From positions 1 through 56,459 of IMG/VR virus record IMGVR_UViG_3300044617_001663: 56,459 nucleotides of DNA. The stretch is one strand, 5' to 3'. Of this stretch, positions 43,532 to 51,467 are shown piece after piece. Numbering within the stretch: the stretch's first letter is position 1; every line of letters starts with the position of its first letter. The position numbers and the translations under genes are program-made. The DNA comes from a virus. Below the pieces are notes generated by a model that was given only the letters and a program-made list of their open reading frames with translations, did not search any database and was not told the DNA's origin.

Positions 43532-44133
43532 ATATTTTTGTGGTTTCCGAAGATCCTGTCGAAGCAGCACACAGTCTGTGTGATAAACATGTGGTAAAAA
43601 TGATTGTCGAAACGGCACAAATGCTTTCCACGGCCCATCGTGTTCTCGATGGAGTGGAATGTCAACGACTTTCAAAAAATAATAGAAAACTCAAATACTG
43701 GCGTCTGGATGATATTTTTATGGAACAATATCTATGTTTGCCAACAATGGTAAATCATCCATGCACAAAATGGGCAATGATATGTAACGAAAACTATCAT
43801 TGGCTTGCCGTACATGGTGTTGGTCTTTGTGAGGCATATACATGCAGATACGGAAAAACACATTCCATGCATGAACTGTTGTCTGTTCATCTTACGAACC
43901 CACCAAGATCAATTAATAGGGATATGTTTTTAACAAAATTTGCTCAAGCAATGCCAGATAAGTACAAGAATGAATGTGCTATTACCGCATATAGAAATTA
44001 TTATATTCATGAAAAATCAAGGTTTGCTAAATGGAATAAGGGTCAAAATGCCCCAGAATGGTATACTAGAGGAGTATCAGAATTAATAAATACTCCTAAA
44101 GAGGATATGAATGCTATTTTACAATCCATTTAA
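43528..44133 (+). CDS. Conserved T4-like phage protein of unknown function between genes 47 and 46
   Basis: A 201-residue protein with a strong family signature I recall from many T4-like phages: MNIFVVSEDPVEAAHSLCDK, HVVKMIVETAQMLSTAHRVL, NHPCTKWAMICNENYHWLAV, CEAYTCRYGKTH, and FAQAMPDKYKNECAITAYRN followed by YYIHEKSRFAKWNKG. The conserved His, Lys, Glu and Tyr residues suggest an enzyme, possibly nucleic-acid acting given the neighbours, but the activity is unknown to me. It overlaps gp47 by 4 bases and the next gene by 23 bases. Confidence 0.7.
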   Translation: MNIFVVSEDPVEAAHSLCDKHVVKMIVETAQMLSTAHRVLDGVECQRLSKNNRKLKYWRLDDIFMEQYLCLPTMVNHPCTKWAMICNENYHWLAVHGVGLCEAYTCRYGKTHSMHELLSVHLTNPPRSINRDMFLTKFAQAMPDKYKNECAITAYRNYYIHEKSRFAKWNKGQNAPEWYTRGVSELINTPKEDMNAILQSI

Positions 44134-44599
44134 AATTGATTTTACCGGGCAATTATCTATTATAGACGTAGACGAATATACGTCTATGATATCATTTGAC
44201 AACATTGTAGCAGAAGAAATTAAACAAATTCTTGAATTTGACGCTTATGAATATAATCAGGTTCAAGATAATATTATAGTAATAGACGGAAATTTAGAAG
44301 AATTAACTGAAACATTTTTAGAATTTGATTTATTTCATACAGACAATATTCACGAACTTTCTGAAGGTGTTGCAAAAAGAACTTTAGTAGTCAGAAAAGG
44401 ACAAAGAAAAGTTATTTTTAAATGCAAACCAGGTGAGAAAAAAATAGGAAGAAGATGCGTTCAAAGAAAAGCATCAGAACTAAATAGGATGAAAAGAAGA
44501 GCTAAGATAGCAGCAAGAAAAGCAAGAGCCAAAAAATCAAGTGCTAGTAGACTTCGTAAAGTATCTTTAAGAAAAAGAAAACAACTATTTCACAAATAA
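44111..44599 (+). CDS. Acidic-basic two-part protein of unknown function
   Basis: The first 85 residues are acidic and beta/alpha mixed (VDEYTSMISFDNIVAEEIKQ). The second half is strongly basic and conserved in style: GVAKRTLVVRKGQRKVIFKC, PGEKKIGRRCVQRKASELNR, then KRRAKIAARKARAKKSSASR. Such basic tails recur in marine phage genomes on proteins of unknown role and should bind nucleic acid. GAGG lies 6 bases before ATG 44111, which is inside the previous gene. Two Cys (FKC and RRC) flank a short basic loop and might bind metal with partners. Confidence 0.6.
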   Translation: MLFYNPFKIDFTGQLSIIDVDEYTSMISFDNIVAEEIKQILEFDAYEYNQVQDNIIVIDGNLEELTETFLEFDLFHTDNIHELSEGVAKRTLVVRKGQRKVIFKCKPGEKKIGRRCVQRKASELNRMKRRAKIAARKARAKKSSASRLRKVSLRKRKQLFHK

Positions 44600-44605
44600 T
44601 ATATT

Positions 44606-46309
44606 ATGATTACATTTGAAAAGATTAGATGGAAAAACTTTCTATCTACTGGTAATAATTTTATAGAATTATCCTTGGACAAAAAGAAAACCACCTTAAT
44701 AAGTGGAGAAAATGGAGCAGGCAAGACAACGTTACTAGATGCTCTTGCATTTGTTCTATTTGGTAAACCATATAGAAATGTAAATATTGATCAAGTAGTT
44801 AACTCTATAAATCAAAAAGATTGTGTTGTTGAAATAGAATTTTCTATTGGTTCTTTTTCATATAAAGTCAGAAGAGGACTCAAACCAAAATTGTTTGAGA
44901 TTTATCGAAATGATGAACTTATAGATCAAGAATCAAAATCAAAAGATTATCAAAGAATGTTTGAAGAAACAATTCTGAAGATGAACTACAAGTCTTTCTG
45001 TCAAGTAGTTATTCTGGGAAGCACAAATTATGTTCCATTCATGCGTCTAACTGCAGCAGAAAGAAGAGAACTTGTAGAAGAACTTCTTGATATTAATATT
45101 TTTTCAAACATGAATTCAGTTTTAAAAACAAAGTTGGCTACTTGCAAAGAAGAACTGAAAGATGTTGATCATAATCTGGCTTTGATAAATGAGAGAAAGA
45201 AAGCACAACAGAGGCAGATTCAAGTCCTTGAAGATAAGGCAAAACAATCTACTCAAACTTATCAAAAAGAAATAGAAGAAAATCAAAACATCATTAAACA
45301 ATGTGAAATTGAAAATAATTCTCTTAGAGATAAGATGAATAATATCCAGGTTAAAAGAGATGCACTAGATAAAGTTAATATAACTGAAGCATTTAAGGCT
45401 ATGGATAAAGAAGACGATACTATAACTGCAGCAAAAAAAGAAATAAAATTTTATGAGAGTAATAATAGTTGTACTCTGTGCAAACAAAATTTATGTGAGG
45501 AGCACAAGAATAGTATTATAACAGAATTGAATAATACAATTGAAACCTCTAGAAAAAGCATAACTAAGATAGAAAAAATTATTGTAAAAATGAAAGGCAT
45601 TAAAGAGCAAGATGATAAACTCTATGTTGAACTGATGTCCTTGGAAAAACAAATAAGAGATAATAACAATAATATTTCTGCTTGTAATCAATATATTACA
45701 AAAATGCAAAAACAAATTAGTGACCTTCAAATTGAAGATATTGAGGAAGAAAGGTCTAAATTAGAGGAACTTGATCTTTCAATCAGTGAACAACACCAAA
45801 GAAGAAAAAATATAGAGGAAGACGTTCAATATTTGGCATATGCTAGTTTTCTCATGAAAGATACTGGTATTAAGAGCAAAATTATTAAATATTATTTGCC
45901 AATTATGAATAAAACTATTAATAAATATCTTTCTAGTATGGATTTCTTTGTCAAATTTGAATTAGATGAGACATTTACTGAAACAATTAAAAGTAGACAT
46001 AGAGATATATTTACCTATGATAGCTTCAGTGAAGGAGAAAAAAGAAGAATAGATCTATCTCTTCTTTTTGCCTGGAGAGCAGTTGCGCAACAGAAAAATT
46101 CATTAAATTGTAATCTTCTTATATTTGATGAAGTATTAGATGGCAGTCTAGATGATACTGCCACAGAATATTTCCTAAATATTTTGAAGAATCTAGGTAA
46201 GAATACAAATGTATTTGTAATTTCCCATAAATCAAAAGAAATATTACAAGACAAATTTGTAGATCATATAACATTTGTAAAGAAAAATAATTTTACTAAA
46301 CTAACTTGA
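44606..46309 (+). CDS. 46: Recombination nuclease subunit gp46 (Rad50/SbcC-like)
   Basis: The ATPase partner of gp47. Walker A is GENGAGKTT at residues 34-42. Two coiled-coil arms flank the zinc hook CTLC at 289-292. The ABC signature FSEGEKRR is at 474-481 and Walker B LLIFDE at 504-509, followed by VLDGSLDD (D-loop). Length is 567 residues against 560 in T4. The two conserved unknown genes between 47 and 46 break the pair. A sigma70-like promoter for the following gene overlaps the stop codon. Confidence 0.96.
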   Translation: MITFEKIRWKNFLSTGNNFIELSLDKKKTTLISGENGAGKTTLLDALAFVLFGKPYRNVNIDQVVNSINQKDCVVEIEFSIGSFSYKVRRGLKPKLFEIYRNDELIDQESKSKDYQRMFEETILKMNYKSFCQVVILGSTNYVPFMRLTAAERRELVEELLDINIFSNMNSVLKTKLATCKEELKDVDHNLALINERKKAQQRQIQVLEDKAKQSTQTYQKEIEENQNIIKQCEIENNSLRDKMNNIQVKRDALDKVNITEAFKAMDKEDDTITAAKKEIKFYESNNSCTLCKQNLCEEHKNSIITELNNTIETSRKSITKIEKIIVKMKGIKEQDDKLYVELMSLEKQIRDNNNNISACNQYITKMQKQISDLQIEDIEEERSKLEELDLSISEQHQRRKNIEEDVQYLAYASFLMKDTGIKSKIIKYYLPIMNKTINKYLSSMDFFVKFELDETFTETIKSRHRDIFTYDSFSEGEKRRIDLSLLFAWRAVAQQKNSLNCNLLIFDEVLDGSLDDTATEYFLNILKNLGKNTNVFVISHKSKEILQDKFVDHITFVKKNNFTKLT

Positions 46310-46333
46310 CAAGAAAACTATAAAGACTACAAT
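46306..46333 (+). promoter_or_regulatory. Sigma70-type promoter giving a leaderless or near-leaderless message
   Basis: TTGACA (46306-46311), a 16-base spacer and TACAAT (46328-46333). The expected start is at 46339-46341, on or next to ATG 46341, and there is no Shine-Dalgarno before that ATG. The -35 box overlaps the gp46 stop codon. Confidence 0.6.
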
Positions 46334-46340
46334 ATACATC

Positions 46341-47492
46341 ATGGCAAAGCGATACCTAACAGTCCCTAAAGGTGAAAATGCATATGTGGCAATTTATGGT
46401 AGAGAGCCACTTTTAACCGTAGCAGATTACCCAGATGCTGCAGCCAGAGAAACAGCAATTAATTCTGCTCTAAATTGGTATAGAAACAATTCTTCAAAGA
46501 AAGATTTGAAGAAGTATTCTATAGAGTATGCAAAGAAAAATTCGTACTCAAAAGAACAAATTGAAAAGTTGGAAAATGAACAATACACTGCTTTTGAATT
46601 TAGTATAGTTGGTGGTCTTTGTCGAATTTCAAATAGAGGATTTCCTCTAACAGACAATTTGACAAAATTTGTCACAGATAATCTTCTACCAATTCTTCAA
46701 CGAAAGAAGATTAAAGAGGTAGACAATGATATAAAGCAAAAGATAACAGTTCAAGATAGAATTGTAAATCAAGTTAAAGAGTATATTTCTGAACTTGAAA
46801 GATATGTAGATTGTTATTTGGACAATCTAATTTCCTCTAATCCAGAAAAGTTGAAAGATCTTTCAGAATGGATTCGGGAAAAAGATGTGAAATCACAACA
46901 ATCAAAAATGATTGCGGATTGGTATAGACCAAAGATCGATCAGATTCAATCTGCAATCGATGGTGATGAAATTATGAGGGAAGGATATTGTTTTCTTTCT
47001 ATGCCAAAGTTGCGTAGATATGGAGAATTTTTTCGTAATCTAGTTAATATTTTTGATGAAAATTCCAAGATTACAAAAGCAGTTAGAAAGCCAAGAGCAA
47101 AGAAAAAGAAGTCACCAGACAAACAAGTTGCAAAATTGAAGTATCTTAAGGAATATTCTATTGGAAATAGAAAATTGACTTCTATAGATCCACGTGATAT
47201 AATTGGCGCTAGTAAGTTGGTTGTGTTTAATACAAAATACAATAAACTTACAGTTTATGAAAAATCAAGTCTTGTTGATGGATTTTCAGTAAAGGGTTGC
47301 ACATTGATTGGTTATGACGAAAAGAATTCTTCCACTAAGAAGATCAGAAAGCCAGAATCTTTTGATTTTAATAAATTCTTGGGTGGAGCAAGGGCAGTTA
47401 ATAATACTTTTAAGGACATCTCAACCAAAGAGTCTCTTCCCAATGGAAGATTCAACGAGCACGTAATTATAATTCAGGCAATTCACTCATGA
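46341..47492 (+). CDS. Conserved marine T4-like phage protein of unknown function
   Basis: A 383-residue protein. Recognisable family features are a short N-terminal beta part, SALNWYRNNSSKKDLKKYSI, GLCRISNRGFPLTDNLTKFV, a helical middle with VQDRIVNQVKEYISELERYV, a basic linker (RKPRAKKKKSPDK), and a C-terminal beta domain with KLVVFNTKYNKLTVYEKSS and FSVKGCTLIGYDEK. I recall similar proteins in marine T4-like phages with no known role. It has its own consensus sigma70-like promoter, so it is likely made early. Position between gp46 and rnh suggests a DNA-metabolism role. The stop overlaps rnh by 4 bases. Confidence 0.65.
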   Translation: MAKRYLTVPKGENAYVAIYGREPLLTVADYPDAAARETAINSALNWYRNNSSKKDLKKYSIEYAKKNSYSKEQIEKLENEQYTAFEFSIVGGLCRISNRGFPLTDNLTKFVTDNLLPILQRKKIKEVDNDIKQKITVQDRIVNQVKEYISELERYVDCYLDNLISSNPEKLKDLSEWIREKDVKSQQSKMIADWYRPKIDQIQSAIDGDEIMREGYCFLSMPKLRRYGEFFRNLVNIFDENSKITKAVRKPRAKKKKSPDKQVAKLKYLKEYSIGNRKLTSIDPRDIIGASKLVVFNTKYNKLTVYEKSSLVDGFSVKGCTLIGYDEKNSSTKKIRKPESFDFNKFLGGARAVNNTFKDISTKESLPNGRFNEHVIIIQAIHS

Positions 47493-48322
47493 TTTTACTT
47501 GACAATACTCAAATTATTCTTTCAAGCATTTTTGTTCATTATCGATCTCCACAAGAGATTAATGAGGATATTATTCGCCACACTACACTGAACACATACC
47601 GAATGTATAAAAATATGTACGGTAAAGAGTATGGCGAACTTGTAATTTGTCAAGATGCTGGTAATTCTTGGCGTAAGGACATTTTTCCACAATATAAAAT
47701 TAATCGCAAGAAGAATAGATCAAAAGACTTTGATTGGGATAGAATCTTTGAAGTGATGTCTCAAATTCGTAATGAAGTTGCAGAGATTTTTCCCTATAAA
47801 AGCATTCGTGTTGAACGATGTGAAGCAGATGATATTATTGCAATTCTCACAAAGCATTATCATGAAACAGAAAAAATTATGATTGTTTCTAGTGATAAGG
47901 ACTTTGTTCAACTGTATAGATATCCGAATGTTAAAATTTATAGCCCTTCACAGAAGAGTATTGTTTCTTGTAAAGATCCAGAAGTTTCTCTTTTTGAACA
48001 TATTGTTAGGGGAGATTCTGTTGATGGAATTCCTAATATTTTGTCTGATGACGACACTTTTGCTGTAGACGGAAAACGACAGAAGCCACTCTCTGCTAAA
48101 AAGTTGGATGCGTGGTCAACTTCAAGATCATTTCCAACAGAATATACTCAAAATTGGGAAAGAAATCAAAAATTGGTCGATCTAACCTATATACCAGAGG
48201 AGTATGAAAAGAATATCATGAAGGAATACATGATTCCTCCTGTAGGATCTAGGAGTAAAATTTTTGATTACTTTGTACAGCATAAGATGAAAAATTTGAT
48301 TGAAAACATACAGGAATTTTGA
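47489..48322 (+). CDS. rnh: RNase H / 5'-3' exonuclease of the FEN family
   Basis: The T4 Rnh-type nuclease that removes RNA primers from lagging-strand fragments. The acidic metal-binding motifs are MILLDNTQ (D5), VICQDAGNSWRKDIFPQYKI, RVERCEADDIIAIL and MIVSSDKDFVQLY, then IVRGDSVDGIPNIL (helix-hairpin-helix region). The C-terminus ends with a NLIENIQEF helix; T4 Rnh also carries a gp32-interacting C-terminal part. Length is 277 residues against 305 in T4. The start overlaps the preceding stop by 4 bases. Confidence 0.93.
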   Translation: MILLDNTQIILSSIFVHYRSPQEINEDIIRHTTLNTYRMYKNMYGKEYGELVICQDAGNSWRKDIFPQYKINRKKNRSKDFDWDRIFEVMSQIRNEVAEIFPYKSIRVERCEADDIIAILTKHYHETEKIMIVSSDKDFVQLYRYPNVKIYSPSQKSIVSCKDPEVSLFEHIVRGDSVDGIPNILSDDDTFAVDGKRQKPLSAKKLDAWSTSRSFPTEYTQNWERNQKLVDLTYIPEEYEKNIMKEYMIPPVGSRSKIFDYFVQHKMKNLIENIQEF

Positions 48323-48323
48323 A

Positions 48324-48767
48324 ATGAATAAAACTATACCAGAAATACTAAGTTTGATCTCTGAAGCAAAATCTGACAAAGAAGTTGTAGATATTCTTAC
48401 AAGAAATACAACCCCAGCACTACAAATTTGTCTTAGGGCAAATTATGATCCCTCTATAGAGCCAATCTATACATCTTCTTCCATCCCAGAATATGAGCCA
48501 GATGATTCTCCTATAGGTTATTCTTATAGTTCTCTCTTTAGAGAAGCAGATAGATTGCCTTATTTCTTTAAAACAAATAGACTCATAACAGATGAAAAGA
48601 AAAGAAATAGAAAATTAAAAATTATTCTAGAGAGTATAAATTCTGCTGAATCTGCAATTTTAGAAAAAATTCTAACTAAATCTTATATTAATCCCAATTT
48701 AAATATTGATGTTATCAATACTGCATTTCCAAATTTGATCGTTGAAAGGATGAATGATTTGCTATGA
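48324..48767 (+). CDS. DUF6433-like phage protein
   Basis: A 147-residue helical protein. IPEILSLISEAKSDKEVVDI, RNTTPALQICLRANYDPSIE, and YSSLFREADRLPYFFKTN, then RKLKIILESINSAESAILEK, follow the pattern I recall for the DUF6433 family of T4-like phages, whose function is not known to me. I chose ATG 48324, one base after the rnh stop; an upstream in-frame TTG (48300) lies inside rnh and is less likely. The position between rnh and the clamp gene suggests a replication or late-transcription accessory. Confidence 0.68.
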   Translation: MNKTIPEILSLISEAKSDKEVVDILTRNTTPALQICLRANYDPSIEPIYTSSSIPEYEPDDSPIGYSYSSLFREADRLPYFFKTNRLITDEKKRNRKLKIILESINSAESAILEKILTKSYINPNLNIDVINTAFPNLIVERMNDLL

Positions 48768-48949
48768 GCAATAAAGATTATCGATATGATGCATCTGATG
48801 ACAGAAGAGATGCAAAAAGAGTTAGAAAAAATTGTAGAAAGGGAAAGAAGCAAAGAGGAAATGAACAAGAAATTTTGAGAGGAATAGCAGACGGTTATAT
48901 TCCAGAAGATGATTATTATGATGACTATCTAGATGAAGATGAGGATTGA
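48764..48949 (+). CDS. Small charged protein, basic N-half and acidic tail
   Basis: A 61-residue protein with a basic region (KRVRKNCRKGKKQRG) followed by an acidic end rich in Asp and Tyr (PEDDYYDDYLDEDED). It overlaps the previous stop by 4 bases and ends 3 bases before the next start, so it is part of the operon. The charge split suggests binding to nucleic acid or to a basic protein. I do not recognise a family. Confidence 0.6.
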   Translation: MSNKDYRYDASDDRRDAKRVRKNCRKGKKQRGNEQEILRGIADGYIPEDDYYDDYLDEDED

Positions 48950-48952
48950 ATA

Positions 48953-49396
48953 ATGAGCGACGAAAAGATAGATCAAAAAAAGCAAAATTTAGTAAACAAG
49001 GCAGTTTCTTTTGGAAGAGCTATCGCTTCTAAAGGTATTACAAATAAAAAAGCAGAGTCTAAAACTCTTGAACTCAGAAAAATGAGTTGCCATGGAGATT
49101 CAACTAAAAATCTACCTCCATGCTCTGAAAGAAAAGATAGTGAGAAATTTCCGGGTTCTTTCTATTGCGGGGCATGTGGATGTGGAGATAAAGCACACAC
49201 ACAACTTGTAAATGGTAAAAATCCAGATGGTTCTGAAAAATATTCAAAACTTGATTATCCAAAAGTAACTTGTCCTTTGAAAATGCCAGGATTTGTTAAT
49301 TATGTTGAATCACAGACAGGAGTATCAGAAAATCCAAGAAAATTGTTTATTGAGATGACTATAGGCGTAAGTGAAATTAAAGAAAATTCTAAATGA
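48953..49396 (+). CDS. Cysteine-cluster protein upstream of the sliding clamp
   Basis: A 147-residue protein with a compact six-or-more Cys cluster: MSCHGDSTKNLPPCSERK, SFYCGACGCGDKAHTQL, and VTCPLKMPGFVNYVES. The two GC-containing loops and His residues suggest a zinc or iron-sulfur site. The N-terminal 45 residues are a basic helix. Similar Cys-cluster proteins occur in marine T4-like phages, to my recollection without known function. GAGGA lies before ATG 48953, and the stop overlaps the first possible gp45 start. Confidence 0.6.
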   Translation: MSDEKIDQKKQNLVNKAVSFGRAIASKGITNKKAESKTLELRKMSCHGDSTKNLPPCSERKDSEKFPGSFYCGACGCGDKAHTQLVNGKNPDGSEKYSKLDYPKVTCPLKMPGFVNYVESQTGVSENPRKLFIEMTIGVSEIKENSK

Positions 49397-50094
49397 GAAA
49401 TATTATGACAAATACAACTATGAAAATTACAAAAAGAACATTCGATATCCTAAAGAACTTTTCAACTATTAATTCAAATATTTTGATAGAGCCCGGTAAT
49501 AGAATTACAACAATCTCTGCAACTAAAAGTATTCTTGTGGAGGCGGAAATTGATGAGGAGTTTGAAACTCGTTTCGGTATTTGGGATTTAAATAAGTTTC
49601 TTGGTACTATTTCTTTATTTACTGATCCAGAGTTTGAGTTTTCAGATAAGTTTGTTACAATTTTTGGCTCAAACAATTCATCTGTGAAGTATTTTTATTC
49701 TGAGCCAAAATTGCTGACTACATCAGCAAAAAAGATCAACATGCCAGAAGTTGCATTTTCATTCAACATTACAGGAAAACAAATTTCTGAAATGTACAAG
49801 GCAGCATCAGTCCTACAACTACCGGATGTCTGCATTCGTTCTGTTGACGGAAAGATCATGCTTGTTGCAGAGGATAAGACAGACTCAACTTCAAACAATT
49901 TCTGCATTGATGTGAATGAAGAAACAAATTCAGAATTTGAAATGTACTTGAAGATGGAGAATCTTAAGTTGTATCCTGGCGATTATAAAGTCGATGTTTG
50001 TCAGAAAGTCGTATCCAGATTCACAAATACATCTTCCTCCAAGGATTTTGTATACTGGATTGCCCTAGAGAGCGATTCTACTTATAAGGCTTGA
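49393..50094 (+). CDS. 45: Sliding clamp gp45
   Basis: The trimeric processivity clamp, also the mobile enhancer of late transcription. MKITKRTFDILKNFSTINSN aligns directly with the T4 start MKLSKDTTALLKNFATINSG. Later blocks are WDLNKFLGTISLFTDPEFEF, VLQLPDVCIRSVDGKIMLVA, LKLYPGDYKVDV, and the ending WIALESDSTY (T4 VALEADSTH). Three in-frame ATGs are possible: 49393 (ATGA overlap), 49405 and 49420; the T4 alignment favours 49420, while coupling favours 49393. Length is up to 233 residues against 228 in T4. Confidence 0.93.
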   Translation: MRNIMTNTTMKITKRTFDILKNFSTINSNILIEPGNRITTISATKSILVEAEIDEEFETRFGIWDLNKFLGTISLFTDPEFEFSDKFVTIFGSNNSSVKYFYSEPKLLTTSAKKINMPEVAFSFNITGKQISEMYKAASVLQLPDVCIRSVDGKIMLVAEDKTDSTSNNFCIDVNEETNSEFEMYLKMENLKLYPGDYKVDVCQKVVSRFTNTSSSKDFVYWIALESDSTYKA

Positions 50095-50096
50095 AT

Positions 50097-51050
50097 ATGT
50101 TAAAAACAACAGGTTATCTTTGGACTGAGAAATATCGTCCGAAGACGGTTGAAGAATGTGTTCTTCCTAATAATATTAAGAAGACATTTCTTGAGATTGT
50201 AGCATCCAATAATCTACCAAATCTTCTACTTTCTGGTCCTCCGGGATGCGGAAAGACAAGTGTAGCAAAAGCACTTTGTGAAGATATGGGCTGCGATTAC
50301 ATGATGATCAATTGCTCTGAAGATGGAAATATTGACACTCTTCGTACAAAAATTCGTAATTTTGCAAGTAGTATTTCTTTATCAGGTGGATTAAAAGTAG
50401 TTATTCTTGATGAGTTTGATTACTCCAACCCACAAAGTATGCAGCCTGCATTAAGAGGATTTATGGAGGAATTTGCTAATAATTGCAGATTCATACTTAC
50501 TTGTAATTATGAAAACAAGGTTATTGATCCTTTGCATTCTAGATGCACAAAAATTAACTTTAGATTCAATAATGCAGAAAAGTCAGAGATGTGTAAGGCA
50601 TTTTATGATCGACTTTGCGATCATATATTGCCAAGTGAAGAAATTGAATGCAAGAAGACCATTTTGATGAGATTGTTTCCGATTTACGGGACAGACTTTA
50701 GGGCATTACTCAATTATCTCCAAAAATATTCAATTACGAGTAATGGCTTTATAGATGATGGAATTCTTGCAGGAAAGAATGACGTTGATTCTGATTCTTT
50801 AATTTCAGCAATGAAAAGTAAAAACTTTGCGGATGTTAGAAAATGGGTATTTAATAACCTTGAAAACGATCAATCACACGTATTCAAAAGTATTTACAAT
50901 ATATTAATTCGTAATCTAACCCCGAATAGTATTCCACAAGCAGTCGTAATAATTGCAGACTATCAATATAAATCTGCATTTGTTGCTGATCAGGAAATCA
51001 ATCTTGTTGCTTGTATAGTTCAACTGATGGTTGAGTGTGAATTTGTATGA
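50097..51050 (+). CDS. 44: Clamp loader large subunit gp44
   Basis: The AAA+ ATPase that opens and loads gp45. EKYRPKTVEECVLP is the conserved opening. Walker A is GPPGCGKT at residues 47-54, Walker B ILDEFD at 103-108, and the SRC motif of clamp loaders is at 148-150, followed by DFRALLNYLQKYS. Length is 317 residues, essentially the T4 length of 319. I chose ATG 50097, two bases after the gp45 stop; a TTG at 50091 overlaps gp45. The 45-44-62-regA order is as in T4. Confidence 0.96.
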   Translation: MLKTTGYLWTEKYRPKTVEECVLPNNIKKTFLEIVASNNLPNLLLSGPPGCGKTSVAKALCEDMGCDYMMINCSEDGNIDTLRTKIRNFASSISLSGGLKVVILDEFDYSNPQSMQPALRGFMEEFANNCRFILTCNYENKVIDPLHSRCTKINFRFNNAEKSEMCKAFYDRLCDHILPSEEIECKKTILMRLFPIYGTDFRALLNYLQKYSITSNGFIDDGILAGKNDVDSDSLISAMKSKNFADVRKWVFNNLENDQSHVFKSIYNILIRNLTPNSIPQAVVIIADYQYKSAFVADQEINLVACIVQLMVECEFV

Positions 51051-51433
51051 ATGTATTTGATATTGTAAATTCTTTGTCATCAACTAAAAAGTTGACATTT
51101 GAAGAGAACGATCCAGAAATGGAGAAAGAATATCATTCATTTTTAGTTAATAAAGCATTTTCATATTATCCGGATACTATTATGCATTCAAATGAAATGA
51201 ATCTTCGACCATTCATTTCAAAACGAATGCAGCATAATTACTATCATAATTCTTTGCGTTCTCGTAAAAGATACACAAAGTGGCTAAAAAAGACTAAAAA
51301 TGAAGATATTGAACTAATTCAAAAATATTTTAATTTTTCTAAAAAGAAAGCCATTGAAGCCTTGAAAATTCTATCGGACAAGGATATTTCCTGTATTCGG
51401 GAGGAGATGTCTGAGGGGGGTGCTCAAACATAA
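51047..51433 (+). CDS. 62: Clamp loader small subunit gp62 (short marine type)
   Basis: The stator-like partner of gp44. The 128-residue protein has FDIVNSLSSTKKLTFEENDP, HSFLVNKAFSYYPDTIMHSN, and HNSLRSRKRYTKWLKKT, then an acidic-helical C-terminus (FNFSKKKAIEALKILSDKDI). T4 gp62 is 187 residues; the short form is typical of marine relatives. It overlaps gp44 by 4 bases. The gap after it holds a late promoter that separates the replication operon from regA. Confidence 0.88.
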   Translation: MNVFDIVNSLSSTKKLTFEENDPEMEKEYHSFLVNKAFSYYPDTIMHSNEMNLRPFISKRMQHNYYHNSLRSRKRYTKWLKKTKNEDIELIQKYFNFSKKKAIEALKILSDKDISCIREEMSEGGAQT

Positions 51434-51439
51434 TATTTT

Positions 51440-51447
51440 TATAAATA
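51440..51447 (+). promoter_or_regulatory. T4-type late promoter TATAAATA before regA
   Basis: An exact TATAAATA sits in the 34-base gap after gene 62. A start near 51453 would leave 15 or 27 bases before the two possible regA ATGs (51468, 51480). It marks the change from replication genes to late appendage genes. Confidence 0.65.
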
Positions 51448-51450
51448 TAG

Positions 51451-51463
51451 TATAGTAACTATA
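51451..51463. repeat. 13-base dyad in the regA leader
   Basis: TATAGT and ACTATA flank a single A, just upstream of the first regA ATG and at the predicted late-promoter start site. As RNA the stem would be short (four A/T pairs with a five-base loop), so a protein-binding dyad is more likely than a stable hairpin. RegA represses its own translation in T4, which makes leader elements worth noting. Confidence 0.3.
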
Positions 51464-51467
51464 TTAT

